This document shows, in pieces, positions 27,505 through 40,318 of a stretch of 64,000 bases of DNA. The position numbers and the translations under genes are program-made. The notes beneath the pieces are model-generated. The model did no database searches. It was not told where the DNA came from and saw only the letters and a program-made list of their open reading frames with translations. Location of the stretch: NCBI GenBank assembly GCA_028285345.1, contig JANQPT010000032.1, forward strand, positions 1-64,000. The letters run 5' to 3'. Each line of letters begins with the position of its first letter. The stretch's first letter is position 1. The stretch is from Planctomycetales bacterium (GTDB taxonomy: Bacteria > Planctomycetota > Planctomycetia > Planctomycetales > Planctomycetaceae).

Positions 27505-29091
27505 ATGACTCGACATCCGGCCCGAAATCATTTCATCCTTGCACTCTCGGGCTTGCTGGCCGTATTCACGTTCGTCGGCTGCGGGGACGCCCCCACCGAC
27601 GAGCAAGAAAAAACGCCCGAAACGCTCTTAGACGGCAAGAATGACGGTCGCGTCGATGAAAACAAGAAGAATCCGCGCCGCAGATTCGACGAACACGGTC
27701 CTGTCGACCCCGTCGAATTGGCACCGCGCGAACCGTATCTCGCCGGCGAGACCCCGGAAACCGAGCGGACCGGCGAAGACTGGCCCCAGTTTCTGGGGCT
27801 TAACGCCACCAGCGTCTCCGGTGAAACCGGCCTGCTCGACAAATGGCCCGAAGACGGTCCTCCCGTCCTTTGGAAGATGCGTATTGGTAGCGGCTACGCA
27901 GCACCCTCCATCATGGGCAACCGGCTGATCCTCTTTCACCGGCAAGGGGACGAGGACGCGATCGAATGTTACACTGCCGACACGAAAGAATGGCTCTGGC
28001 GACAACCCTATCCCACCGATTTCGTCGATCCGTACGGCTATAGCAACGGACCGCGATGCTCGCCCCTGGTGACCAAGGATCGTGTCTATGCGTTCAGTTC
28101 CAACGGACTATTGGTCTGCCTGGATCTGGAGACCGGCGACGAGATCTGGAAGCGGGATACGGCTGCCGACTTCAAAATCCCCCCCGCATTCTTCGGAGTG
28201 GGCAGCACGCCCGTCCTCGAAGGAAACCTGCTGATCGCCATGGTTGGAGGACATCCCCGTTCCGGAATCGTCGCGTTCAACGCCCATACCGGCGAAACCG
28301 TCTGGGAAAACGTCGGGCTTGAAGATTGGGAATTCCCCAACGCTCGGCATACCAAAGATCCCAAGCTGGCCAGCTATTCCTCTCTCGTCGTACGCGAGAT
28401 CAACGGACGCCGACACCTGTTGGCGCTGATGCGGCCCGGGCTCGTTTCACTCGATCCGCAAACCGGCGAGATCAACTTCAGCTACTACTATCGCGCGTTC
28501 GTCAAAGAGTCCGTTAACGCCGCTATGCCGATCGTTGTCGACGACCAAATCTTCCTCTCCGCTGCCTACAAGGTCGGTTCGGTCCTGCTGAGAGTGTCCG
28601 AAGACGGCAAATCCGTCGAGGAGGTTTGGAAGAATCCCGACGCGATGCAAACACACTGGACCACCGCGATCTACAAGGACGGCCACCTCTACGGCTTCAG
28701 CGGACGCAATGAGGTTCCCTCCGACATGCGCTGCATCGAACTGGCAACTGGCGACGTGAAGTGGAAAACCGAGGAGGACGCCTCGGGTGCATTGGCCAAT
28801 CCTCGCGACGGCTCGAGTTCCGTCGAGCCCAAATGGTATGGACGCGGGTCAGCGGTCCTCGCCGAGGACAAGTTCATCGTGCTGGGCGAACGCGGAACCT
28901 TGGCTCTTGTCTCGTCGGACCCGGAGAAATTTGAGGAAATCTCCCGCGTAAAATATCCCGAAATGCGATACCCGAGTTGGACCGGCCCAGTGCTCTCCCG
29001 GCAACGGCTTTATATCCGCTGCGAGGACAACAGCGTCAATCGCGAATGCTATCTGCTTTGCCTCGATCTCGCCAAGAGCGACGACAAGTGA
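27505..29091 (+). CDS. PQQ-type beta-propeller lipoprotein
   Basis: A 528-aa protein with a lipoprotein signal (LSGLLAVFTFVGC, lipobox VGC) and a GGAAGAG ribosome site before the ATG at 27505. A charged linker (residues 25-80) leads to the planctomycete propeller start WPQFLGLNATSVSGETGL, followed by blades marked by GDEIWKRDT, AHTGETVWENV, DPQTGEINFSY and ATGDVKWKTE. It resembles the exported propeller at 21.4-22.7 kb but carries a lipid anchor. It probably binds partners at the membrane; no enzyme site is visible. Confidence 0.92.
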   Translation: MTRHPARNHFILALSGLLAVFTFVGCGDAPTDEQEKTPETLLDGKNDGRVDENKKNPRRRFDEHGPVDPVELAPREPYLAGETPETERTGEDWPQFLGLNATSVSGETGLLDKWPEDGPPVLWKMRIGSGYAAPSIMGNRLILFHRQGDEDAIECYTADTKEWLWRQPYPTDFVDPYGYSNGPRCSPLVTKDRVYAFSSNGLLVCLDLETGDEIWKRDTAADFKIPPAFFGVGSTPVLEGNLLIAMVGGHPRSGIVAFNAHTGETVWENVGLEDWEFPNARHTKDPKLASYSSLVVREINGRRHLLALMRPGLVSLDPQTGEINFSYYYRAFVKESVNAAMPIVVDDQIFLSAAYKVGSVLLRVSEDGKSVEEVWKNPDAMQTHWTTAIYKDGHLYGFSGRNEVPSDMRCIELATGDVKWKTEEDASGALANPRDGSSSVEPKWYGRGSAVLAEDKFIVLGERGTLALVSSDPEKFEEISRVKYPEMRYPSWTGPVLSRQRLYIRCEDNSVNRECYLLCLDLAKSDDK

Positions 29092-29372
29092 CTGTGCCCG
29101 CCCGCGGCACGCTTGCTTGAGTTTTTGGCGACCACAGCGAGAGTCCAGTCGGCCACGCCGCGCCGGCGCGATGCTCATTAATTCTTAATACGAATCCCGT
29201 GGATTTGGTGTCCCAAGTTTGGTACAAAAGATCTGTCTCGTACGACAGTCCTGCTCGATTGTCACGGCTTCGCATCTGCAATCCAACGTCCGTCGTACGG
29301 GCCGAGCGGGTTCAACAACCCATCCCAAGGTCAGCTTACATGTGACACCGATTGACGATTGGATCGTCGCTC

Positions 29373-29897
29373 ATGCCCATCGCCATCACTTGCACCTGCG
29401 GAAAGAAATACAAACTGGACGACAAGCACGCCGGAAAAAAACTCCGCTGCCGGTCGTGCGATAAAGTTCTCTCCGTCCCTTCCGCCGCTGCAAGCAAAGC
29501 GAGAAACAAATCCCGCAAAGCCAGAGCGGCGAACGACGACGACGAATTAGGATTCATGGACATGGATCTCGAATCGGAATTCTCCGGTTTTCATCAAGTC
29601 GCAAGTCCGCCTGCCAGAGTCAAATCCGAAAAGCCGGTCGAAGACGATATCAGTTTTAACTACGCCGCCACGCATATCTCCGGAGGCGATCGCATTCGGT
29701 TCGACGACAGTGTCGAACGTAAGGCCAAGGTTGTGTTGGGCATCTTGGGAATCGTGGCCGGCATCGGCCTGATTCTCTTGGGAGCGTATCTGCGGGTTCG
29801 TCAGGGCATCCGGCTCCGCTTCTTCATCGGCCTCGGATTCCTCTGCTTAGTCGGCGGCATCGGTGCGCTCTTGGGCTGGGAAAGCGACAAGGACTGA
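29373..29897 (+). CDS. Zinc-ribbon membrane protein
   Basis: A 174-aa protein beginning with a CxCx..CxxC zinc ribbon (CTCGKKYKLDDKHAGKK, then CRSC), a basic segment, an acidic linker, and two C-terminal membrane helices (VVLGILGIVAGIGLILLGAYL and FFIGLGFLCLVGGIGALLG). Zinc-ribbon proteins of this kind are very frequent in planctomycetes. The ribbon would be cytoplasmic. No function is assigned. Confidence 0.85.
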   Translation: MPIAITCTCGKKYKLDDKHAGKKLRCRSCDKVLSVPSAAASKARNKSRKARAANDDDELGFMDMDLESEFSGFHQVASPPARVKSEKPVEDDISFNYAATHISGGDRIRFDDSVERKAKVVLGILGIVAGIGLILLGAYLRVRQGIRLRFFIGLGFLCLVGGIGALLGWESDKD

Positions 29898-30051
29898 GAG
29901 ACGCCTCACCCGTCACCCGCAGTTGTCCATCTGTCGATGTCGAAATGTGGGGAAATGGTGTGCCACAGGTTTCGGCAGTGCCCCGTCAGCAGCCGTCTCA
30001 ATCCAATCGCCCCCGTGCCGCTCATTGAGCGTTTTGGGGGACCCTGATAAA

Positions 30052-30873
30052 ATGAGAGCCGCAACGCGCGTTTCAACAGGGAAACGCGAATCGTGTACTC
30101 CTTGTGTTCATCAGCCCGACGATTGTGGCGGTTCTGTGACGGACCAAATTCAGACATCACGTTTAGTAAGCAACGCCTCCTTAGAAGCCCATCTGCTCGG
30201 TGTGGTCGACTTTGAGTCTGCGCTCTTTTTGCAAGAGCGGTTGATCTACGAACTCAGCGGCCGCGATGACGCGCAAGGAGCCCTGTTGATCTGTGAGCAC
30301 CCGCCGTTGATCACTGTCGGCCGTGAAGGAAGCCGCCGGCACATACTTTGTTCCGATGAGGAACTCTCCGCCCGCATGCTGGACGTCCGCTGGATCAATC
30401 GCGGCGGCGGCTGTGTCCTCCACGTGCCGGGACAATTGGCGATTTATCCGATTCTGCCCTTGCAGCGGCTGCAACTCGGATTGGCCGCTTATCGCGCGCT
30501 CCTTGAGGAAGCGGTGGTCGATCTCTGCCGTGAACAGCGCATCGCCGCCCATCGCGATTCAAACGAGCCCGGCGTTTTTTGCCGCACGGGACAGGTCGCG
30601 CAGGTGGGCGTCGGCGTGAAGTCGTGGATCAGTTACCACGGCCTGTTCTTAAACGTCGCTCCGAATCTCGCCTGGACTCGTTTGGTTCAGCCCGGGTCGA
30701 CGCCGCAGCGGCTATGTTCCCTGCAAGCGGCGGCCCGCAAACCGGTCTCCGCACATGCCGTCCGCGAGAGCGTCATACGCCACTTGTCGGCACGCCTCGG
30801 CTACGGGCGGACACACCTTTACACCGGCCATCATCTATTGCGGCGTACCCGCAAGGCAACTGTTTATGCTTGA
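30052..30873 (+). CDS. lipB: LipB-family octanoyltransferase-like protein
   Basis: A 273-aa protein of the lipoyl(octanoyl) transferase family, identified by LLICEHPPLITVGREGSRR, WINRGGG, GQLAIYPILPL and SYHGLFLNV. Its stop overlaps the start of lipA by 8 bases. LipB normally moves octanoate from acyl carrier protein to lipoyl domains using a Cys and a Lys. Here the Lys of the usual RKIAAIGVR block is replaced by Gln (GQVAQVGVG), and the Cys of the usual PCG is replaced (VQPGS); a Cys three residues before the end of the RLCSL block may or may not compensate. The start is uncertain: the ATG at 30052 follows GGGGGA, while a GTG at 30136 gives 245 aa. Confidence 0.82.
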   Translation: MRAATRVSTGKRESCTPCVHQPDDCGGSVTDQIQTSRLVSNASLEAHLLGVVDFESALFLQERLIYELSGRDDAQGALLICEHPPLITVGREGSRRHILCSDEELSARMLDVRWINRGGGCVLHVPGQLAIYPILPLQRLQLGLAAYRALLEEAVVDLCREQRIAAHRDSNEPGVFCRTGQVAQVGVGVKSWISYHGLFLNVAPNLAWTRLVQPGSTPQRLCSLQAAARKPVSAHAVRESVIRHLSARLGYGRTHLYTGHHLLRRTRKATVYA

Positions 30874-31753
30874 AATCCTGACTGACGTCCCCCAACCCTC
30901 TTCGCCTCGGCGGCGCCTCCCCCGCTGGTTGAAACGGCCCCTGCCCCAGCCGGAAATGCAGTTCACGGCAAATCTGATTGAAGAGTTTCAATTGGAGACA
31001 GTCTGCGAGAGCGCCAAGTGTCCCAACCGCACCGAATGCTGGGCGCAACAGACTGCCACGTTCATGATCCTCGGCAACGTCTGCACCCGCCCCTGTGGCT
31101 TTTGCTCTGTGCCCAAAGGGAAAACCGAGGAGCTTCAGGCCGATGAGCCGCAACGGGTCGCTGAAGCCGCGGCACGGCTGGGACTGAAGCACGTCGTGAT
31201 CACCTCCGTCACCCGAGACGATCTGCCCGACGGGGGAGCCGAACACTTTTATCAGTGCGTGCACGCCGTCCGCGACCGCACCGGCGCCGCCGTCGAAGTC
31301 CTCACGCCCGATTTCCGCGGCAACCGTGCCGCGATCTCCCGGGTCATTGCCGCTCAGCCGGATGTCTTCAACCACAATACTGAAACCGTCCCCAGACTCT
31401 ACGAACGAGTCCGCCGCAATGCCGTCTACCGTGGCACGCTCGATCTTCTCAAACAGGTCAAAGACGAAGCGCCGCACATGCCCACAAAAAGCGGTCTGAT
31501 GTTGGGACTCGGCGAAACCACCCAAGAGCTGCTCGACGTGCTCGCCGACCTACGCGACGTCGGCTGCGACATGCTCACGCTCGGCCAATATCTGCAACCC
31601 ACACCCCAGCACTTGCCCGTCGAACGCTACGTGCCCCCCGAGGAATTCGACGAGTTGGGCAACCTGGCGCGCAGTCTCGGTTTTGCAATGGTTGCCAGCG
31701 GCCCATTCGTCCGCTCCAGCTATCACGCGGGAGAAATGGCCGGCACTCTCTAA
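30866..31753 (+). CDS. lipA: Lipoyl synthase
   Basis: A 295-aa radical-SAM enzyme that inserts two sulfurs into octanoyl-protein. Both iron-sulfur motifs are present: the auxiliary cluster CESAKCPNRTEC and the radical-SAM cluster CTRPCGFC. The family's LGQYLQPTPQHLPVERYVPPEEF and the terminal RSSYHAGE are also intact. The start at 30866 overlaps the lipB stop, so the two are translated together. Length and motifs are normal. Confidence 0.96.
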   Translation: MLEILTDVPQPSSPRRRLPRWLKRPLPQPEMQFTANLIEEFQLETVCESAKCPNRTECWAQQTATFMILGNVCTRPCGFCSVPKGKTEELQADEPQRVAEAAARLGLKHVVITSVTRDDLPDGGAEHFYQCVHAVRDRTGAAVEVLTPDFRGNRAAISRVIAAQPDVFNHNTETVPRLYERVRRNAVYRGTLDLLKQVKDEAPHMPTKSGLMLGLGETTQELLDVLADLRDVGCDMLTLGQYLQPTPQHLPVERYVPPEEFDELGNLARSLGFAMVASGPFVRSSYHAGEMAGTL

Positions 31754-31779
31754 ACGGCAAACGCTAAACCTAAAGACCT

Positions 31780-32220
31780 TTATTCGTCACTGCGACTCCG
31801 AGCCTTTGCTTTCGAAGCTTTTGTCAATCGCTCACGTTTCCATCGCGCCACCACCTCGTCCGCATCGAACCAGCCCACCGTCGAAGCAGGACCGGTGATC
31901 AATGAGCCGTCCGCATTGCGGATCTTGCGGTTCAACTCCTCGACGAGTTCGCGGACGGTTGCTTCGTCCGGGGCGTCGCAAATGGCAGCGGACGTCTTTT
32001 CCGCCTCCAACCGCATTTCCAAGCTGGGAGGAAGAAACGAGAGCCCTTCGCGGCGTAGCTTATCGCGGACCCACCACATCTCGTCCAGTGGTTGATCGTC
32101 GCCGGGGATCGGCCGTCCGGCTCCGGGCAGGTTGTCGAACGCACCCTCCCGGGCCGCTTCACGGATCCGGCGTTCCGCCAACGACTCCCAACGTTGCGGC
32201 GGCGGAGGGGACGACGTCAT
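31780..32220 (-). CDS. DUF1992 (DnaJ-homologue subfamily C28-like) protein
   Basis: A 146-aa protein starting MTSSPPPPQRWESLAERRIREAAREGAFDNLPGAGRPI, which is the conserved DUF1992 opening, followed by WWVRDKLRREGLSFLPPSLEMR. Despite the DnaJ-related family name there is no J-domain. The ATG overlaps the TetR gene stop by 4 bases (ATGA), so it is coupled to that regulator. Its role is unknown. Confidence 0.88.
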   Translation of the reverse strand: MTSSPPPPQRWESLAERRIREAAREGAFDNLPGAGRPIPGDDQPLDEMWWVRDKLRREGLSFLPPSLEMRLEAEKTSAAICDAPDEATVRELVEELNRKIRNADGSLITGPASTVGWFDADEVVARWKRERLTKASKAKARSRSDE

Positions 32221-32846
32221 GAGGGGTCGGCAAGAACGCCGTTGAGGACCCAACTGGTGGTATGTTCGGCGATCTCGTGAATCGACTTCGGGCCCTCCGG
32301 GTTGTACCAGCGGGCCATTCCCACCACGGTGGCGAGGATATTCAGCGACGTCACATTGACGTCCAAATCCCGCATCTGTCCCGAATCTTTGAGTTGTTGC
32401 AACGTCTCGCGCATGAAATTGAGGTACACCCGCTTGCGCTGCACTATGTCGGCCCGGTGTGCGGGCGTCAGTGCCGAGACCTCATCTGTCAAGATCGAGA
32501 CATGTGTTCCATGGTTGGTCAACAAATGAGTGTGGTTCCAGATAATCAGCCGCAACCGCTCTCTAGGGTCAGAAACTTCCAGTGCGGGCGCCACCACTTC
32601 CTGCTCAATTGCGTCCATGGCATAATCCATGATCGCGTGCAGTAGTTCTTGCTTCCCTTGAATATAGTGATACAGCCCCGCCTTCGTCAGATCGACCGCT
32701 TTCGCAATGTCATTCATCGAAGTGGCGTCAAACCCCTTCACCGTAATGACTTCAGCCGCGGCGCGAAAGATTTCCTCAGAGCGGCTCCGGGCGCTTTTGA
32801 CCGCGTGGAGACTCTCTTCCTCGGTGTTGGTATGGTTTGTCAGCAT
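32217..32846 (-). CDS. TetR-family transcriptional regulator
   Basis: A 209-aa regulator. The DNA-binding domain is visible at residues about 17-63: RSEEIFRAAAEVITVKGFDATSMNDIAKAVDLTKAGLYHYIQGKQELL. The C-terminal ligand domain has VVGMARWYNPEG, as in planctomycete and proteobacterial TetR proteins of the fatty-acid/CoA-linked group. The start at 32846 follows GGAGAAGG and avoids an atypical 42-residue extension. Its coupled downstream gene is DUF1992. Targets unknown. Confidence 0.9.
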   Translation of the reverse strand: MLTNHTNTEEESLHAVKSARSRSEEIFRAAAEVITVKGFDATSMNDIAKAVDLTKAGLYHYIQGKQELLHAIMDYAMDAIEQEVVAPALEVSDPRERLRLIIWNHTHLLTNHGTHVSILTDEVSALTPAHRADIVQRKRVYLNFMRETLQQLKDSGQMRDLDVNVTSLNILATVVGMARWYNPEGPKSIHEIAEHTTSWVLNGVLADPS

Positions 32847-33321
32847 AAATCTGAGCCTTCTCCGATCCTGGGGACCTGCCACAGGGGGATCAAAGTCAAA
32901 CATTTCAGCCAGTGTTCTGTCGCAGTCAACTGCCAGCAAGGTGATCGCAACGCGTACCCCCCGCTTTATCACCTCAATTCGATCCGCCGGATCCGAGAAC
33001 GTTTCGAAACAGTTCGGCTATACTAATCAGCACTCGTAGGCAGCAAGTTGTTCGACAAAAAGTCAAAATCCTTAGCAAAAAACCAGGAAGCCTTCATCTT
33101 GTTTAGCGACCGGCGACAAACCAACCGCTGAGAAACTGGCTCACATCAGTATAGCACCACGACAACTTGATTGGAAATGGTTTATGAATTCAACCGCAAT
33201 CAGTTGCTCGAAACCTGGACACTCCGGTCCTGCGGTCCCACAGCTCTGGTCCGATTCACACCCCGACAGCCGCTCCGCGAGTATCACAAACTGCGAATTC
33301 AGCGGAGTTTGAGGAAAACGC
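32847..33321. other. Gene-free stretch upstream of TetR
   Basis: About 475 bp between the tetR-type gene and the end of the dus gene. It should hold the TetR promoter and possibly its operator. I saw no convincing palindrome. Confidence 0.4.
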
Positions 33322-34428
33322 TCACCACCGCTCCACCGGGCCGTTGGGAACCTTGACCTCCGCGGTCGGACGGGGATTCCGGCGTGTACCGTGCCGCTCG
33401 CGAAGCTGAACGACGATGGCCTCGAATTCCTGCACGCTTTCAAATCGCCGCAGGCAGTCCTCCAAATCCTCTGGGATCCCCAGCCGCGCGCCGTACCAAG
33501 CGGCGAACTTACGAAACATCAGACAGCTCATATGCTCGCCATGTTGGTCCAGCATTAGCAGAAAATGACGCGTCAAAAAACGGATCTGCGATTCCGCCGA
33601 CGGCTCCCACGCTCGAGAATCACCGGTACCAACCCGCCGAATCCGCGCGAAAATCCAGGGATCCATCAGCGCGCCCCGTCCAATCGCCACCGCGTCACAT
33701 CCGGTCACCCGCCGCATATTGATCGCGTCGTCGACGGTCCGCACGTCGCCGTTGCCCACCACCGGAACCCGCTGTACCGCCTCAGCCGTGTCACGGATAC
33801 GATCGAGATGCACATTCCCGTGGAATCCCTGCTGCCGTGTCCGCCCATGAATCGTGATCGCCGCCACCCCCAGTTCTTCGAATGCGCGAGCCAACGCCGG
33901 AGCCGTGATGTGCTCCCGGTCCCAGCCCAACCGCATTTTGACAGTCACGGGGACCTTGACCGCCGCCAGCACCGATTCCACTGTCTTGCACGCATTGTCG
34001 ACGTCGCACATCAACCGCGCCCCGCCGCCGTTGCCGGTGATCTTGGCCATCGGGCAACCCATGTTCAGGTCGATCCCCTCATAGCCGTGATCCTCCAGCC
34101 ACTTGGCGGCCCGCACCAGTTCGCTGATCACCCCGCCATAAATCTGCACCGACAACGGCCGGTCGACGTCGTTGGTCTTGATCAACTCCATCGACTTGCG
34201 GCTCTTGTGCTTCAGCTGATTGGCCAGCACCAGATCGGTCGTCGCCAGCCCCAGCCCGCCCAGTTCGCGGACCACCTGCCGAAAAGCGAGGTGCGTGTAC
34301 CCTGCAAGCGGCGCAAGAAAGTAGCGCGAGGGCATCGTGCGATTACCGATCTGGATGCCCGAATCTTCGATGACAGCGTCCTGACCGGCACCGACGCTGT
34401 TTCCTCTCGCGGCTTGCGTCGCACACAT
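33322..34428 (-). CDS. dus: tRNA-dihydrouridine synthase
   Basis: A 368-aa FMN enzyme that reduces uridines in tRNA D-loops. Motifs: APLAGYTHLAFR, VQIYGG, the active-site block GIDLNMGCPMAKITGNGGGARLM, with the catalytic Cys in MGCP, TVKMRLGWD, ITIHGRTRQQGF, VVGNGDV and AIGRGALMDPWIF. The first 30 residues are an unusual extension, and a later start is possible. It stands alone, after a terminator ending the sigma/anti-sigma operon. Confidence 0.93.
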   Translation of the reverse strand: MCATQAARGNSVGAGQDAVIEDSGIQIGNRTMPSRYFLAPLAGYTHLAFRQVVRELGGLGLATTDLVLANQLKHKSRKSMELIKTNDVDRPLSVQIYGGVISELVRAAKWLEDHGYEGIDLNMGCPMAKITGNGGGARLMCDVDNACKTVESVLAAVKVPVTVKMRLGWDREHITAPALARAFEELGVAAITIHGRTRQQGFHGNVHLDRIRDTAEAVQRVPVVGNGDVRTVDDAINMRRVTGCDAVAIGRGALMDPWIFARIRRVGTGDSRAWEPSAESQIRFLTRHFLLMLDQHGEHMSCLMFRKFAAWYGARLGIPEDLEDCLRRFESVQEFEAIVVQLRERHGTRRNPRPTAEVKVPNGPVERW

Positions 34429-34445
34429 GCGGACTCACGTCTCTC

Positions 34446-34484
34446 AACAATAAAGGAGCGATCACGAGCCACCGCGATCGCTCC
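34446..34484 (-). terminator. Rho-independent terminator after anti-sigma-like gene
   Basis: On the minus strand GGAGCGATC and GATCGCTCC form a 9-bp stem around a 12-base loop, followed by TTTATTG. It lies 32 bases after the 34516 stop. Confidence 0.75.
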
Positions 34485-34515
34485 GTCGCTCATTTCGGGG
34501 ACCGCCCTCGGACGG

Positions 34516-35388
34516 TCACTCTTTACCGACGTCGGAAAGTAGGTGCGGCGTAAATGTATCGGCTGGTAGACGTGGATTCCACTCAAATTGATCGAAAATC
34601 AAAGTCATCGTCAGAATCTGCGGGGTGCTCGCCGGTAGTTCAATTTCCAGACGAACCGGACGTTTCGAGTCGACGTCGACCCAAATTCGATAGACTGCAG
34701 CGTCATTGTCGGCGTCCAACGGCTTCGCGTCGATTTCAAAACCGATGCAGCGTTTTCCCTCGAATACTTCTGGGCCAAATTTGCGTTGCGCCTGATCGAA
34801 CCGTTTGGCAACTTCAAGAAACTGTGAAATAGGATCGGAGTCTGATCTTCGATTGGCGTGTCGATCCACTTTGGTTGAGCCATCACCGACCAGTAAGCTG
34901 GTTTGGACCAGTTCCGCTCCTTGAGGAACATACCACTGAATCTCGCGAAGCTCGCCATTGTCGAAAATATCGAGACGATATCGGTCGTTGCGGATAAAAT
35001 AGTTGCTGACTGTGCTGGATACATGCCGCGTCCCGTCTTGCATCACAAACTGGGTTCTGCTGCGGGCGACGACCCCTTTGACACGGGCCTGCTCGACAAC
35101 GCGAGAAATCTCCTGCGCATAAGCGGCATGAGAGCCTCCCCACCAATGGCCGTCATCGCCGCCAATCGACCAGGCCAGGAACATCAACGCGGCCAGTGCA
35201 GATGCCAAGAGCACCGAACGTCGAGCGGAGATCGAAGTCCCAAATCGAGTACGGCGGACAGGAGGCTCTGCAACAGTCGCCGGTTGCCGTTCAACGCGTT
35301 CCATCACAACCTCCGCGAAAGAGTGATCCGGCGACATCGCCTCGCCCAATTCGCGAAGCCGGTCTTCCAGCAATAATTCGTCACTCAT
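34516..35388 (-). CDS. Membrane-anchored anti-sigma-like / LolA-like protein
   Basis: A 290-aa protein whose ATG overlaps the ECF sigma stop by 4 bases (ATGA). Residues 1-55 are a helical cytoplasmic part of the kind found in anti-sigma factors, without a clear zinc HxxxCxxC motif. One membrane helix follows (SVLLASALAALMFLAWSIG). The outer part, with SNYFIRNDRYRLDIFDNG and CIGFEIDAK, resembles lipoprotein-sensing (LolA/RseB-like) folds. It probably holds the sigma factor and senses the envelope. Confidence 0.82.
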   Translation of the reverse strand: MSDELLLEDRLRELGEAMSPDHSFAEVVMERVERQPATVAEPPVRRTRFGTSISARRSVLLASALAALMFLAWSIGGDDGHWWGGSHAAYAQEISRVVEQARVKGVVARSRTQFVMQDGTRHVSSTVSNYFIRNDRYRLDIFDNGELREIQWYVPQGAELVQTSLLVGDGSTKVDRHANRRSDSDPISQFLEVAKRFDQAQRKFGPEVFEGKRCIGFEIDAKPLDADNDAAVYRIWVDVDSKRPVRLEIELPASTPQILTMTLIFDQFEWNPRLPADTFTPHLLSDVGKE

Positions 35389-35936
35389 CTCTTTTCCCTT
35401 TCGATCCAAGTTCGCAACCGTTTTCGAGCCCTACTCAGTTTCTTGGTGACTGTTCCAACACATTGTCCAGTCAACTCGGCTATGTCACTCACCGAATGGT
35501 TTTCGAAGTACCTCATTATCACCACTACGCATTCGTGGTCCGGCAACTCGTGTACCAGATGTAGCAGGTGCTGAGCTTCGCGATCGAGATAACCCATCCG
35601 CTCGATGCCGTGCACGTCGACAGTCTCTTGCAAGCTCAAGACATGGCTTCCCGTGGCAGCGATTTTTAACGCCCGACGGTGCGTGATTTTGCACAGCCAG
35701 GCGGCAAATGCGTCCCGATTGCGCAGTGAATTGAGCTGCTGAAACGCCACCACAAACGCATCCTGCGCGGCATCTTCTGCGGCGTGCCGATCTTGGATGA
35801 CCTTAGCTGCTACGCTGATCGCAAGCCGTGAATATCGTCGCACGAGGATCGCGAATGCTTCGCGATCGCCGCCGAGAACGGCCTCGATGACAGATTGATC
35901 CGATTGCAACGCCACACAACTACCCAAGCCGGTCAT
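35385..35936 (-). CDS. ECF sigma factor
   Basis: A 183-aa sigma factor with region 2 (GDREAFAILVRRYSRLAIS, AAEDAAQDAFVVAFQQL and a NRDAFAAWLCKI segment) and region 4 (VMRYFENHSVSDIAELTG, then CVGTVTKKLSRARKRLR). It resembles the SigW/RpoE-like ECF groups more than the planctomycete-specific type at 11.5 kb. The coupled downstream gene encodes its likely anti-sigma factor. Confidence 0.92.
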   Translation of the reverse strand: MTGLGSCVALQSDQSVIEAVLGGDREAFAILVRRYSRLAISVAAKVIQDRHAAEDAAQDAFVVAFQQLNSLRNRDAFAAWLCKITHRRALKIAATGSHVLSLQETVDVHGIERMGYLDREAQHLLHLVHELPDHECVVVIMRYFENHSVSDIAELTGQCVGTVTKKLSRARKRLRTWIEREKR

Positions 35937-36061
35937 GACAAGTCATGGTCTGTCAATAAGAGCCGGAAAGCGGCGAAAATGCGGCATCGATTTGGAATAT
36001 CTTCGCAAATACGCGAATAATACGCACGCGTCTGCCAACGATCTCGCCGCGGCTTCGAAGA

Positions 36062-36703
36062 TCAAAGATTGTCACGCTGGATCAAAAGGTGTCGCAGCGC
36101 TTCCAGCGGCAGCCCGACCACGTTACTCAGACTCCCCTCGACCGAAGTCACAAACAGGCTGCCCGCACCCTGAATCGCGTACCCCCCCGCCTTGCCGCGC
36201 GGTTCGTCGGTTCGCAGGTACCACTCTAGCAAATCCTCACGATCAGCGGCCATAGCGACCACGGTCTTCACCACGCGCTCACGACGGGTGCCGTCGGGGA
36301 ATTCCACACAGAGCGCGGTTGCCGCTGTGTGACTGCGGCCCAGATAGTATCGCCGAAACCAATCCGCCACGACCGTCTGCCAGTCCTCGGTGTCCGGCGG
36401 CTGACCCAACACCGCCAATCGTCCCGATTCATCGCAACCAACAATCACCGTGTCCGCCGCAATCACGGCGTCGAATTCCACGTTCTGCGATCTCAGTTGC
36501 TCCAACACGTCGTCGGACTTCGCGCGAGCAATCTCCTGCAAACGGGCGTCGATCGAGGTCCAATCGTCCAGCCCCTCAAATCCGCGTTCCTCAGTCGACT
36601 GCGGCGGCTGCACCGTGATCCGCGTGTCGGGGACTAATTTGCCCAACAACTCCCGCCGCCGCGGCGAGCGCGAACCAAGAATTACGCGTTTCATTTCATT
36701 CAC
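36062..36703 (-). CDS. maf: Maf-family nucleotide pyrophosphatase
   Basis: A 213-aa enzyme that hydrolyses non-canonical or modified NTPs. Motifs: VILGSRSPRRRELL, AADTVIV, and the signature KAGGYAIQGAGSLFVTSVEGSLSNVVGLPLE. A start at 36694 (MKRVIL) is equally possible. It follows carB by 3 bp in the same direction and is probably co-transcribed. Length is normal. Confidence 0.93.
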   Translation of the reverse strand: MNEMKRVILGSRSPRRRELLGKLVPDTRITVQPPQSTEERGFEGLDDWTSIDARLQEIARAKSDDVLEQLRSQNVEFDAVIAADTVIVGCDESGRLAVLGQPPDTEDWQTVVADWFRRYYLGRSHTAATALCVEFPDGTRRERVVKTVVAMAADREDLLEWYLRTDEPRGKAGGYAIQGAGSLFVTSVEGSLSNVVGLPLEALRHLLIQRDNL

Positions 36704-36706
36704 GCG

Positions 36707-39976
<3,270 letters not shown>

Positions 39977-40318
39977 GTCGGCGGTTCCTCGTTAATTGAG
40001 TCTCTATCTGTTGACTTGGGTACGATCGGCGTCACATCCGCCGGGTCCCGCACAGCGACGGGGCAGCCGATTTCAGGTCCAAATCGGCGTAAAATCGCTT
40101 AACCCGGCGCCATGCGCGCAAATTTCGACCAGGATAGCATGATGCGCGCCGGAATCAAATCATGCCGCTGTGGAATTGCCGCCTCAATCCGCTTCACTTG
40201 GGCAACGTTGAAGAGAGTGATCCAATCGGAGACAGATTACGTTTGGTCCGTACCGGGAGAGATTCCCGCTTCAATCGTGATTCTGGAGTGCGCGGTTTCG
40301 TGTGGGATTTCGAGACGG

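Noticed and set aside
33565-34542. 325-codon plus-strand frame opposite dus
   Set aside because: The dus frame carries the DNMGCP-type active site and cofactor motifs; the other is Arg/His/Pro-rich antisense.
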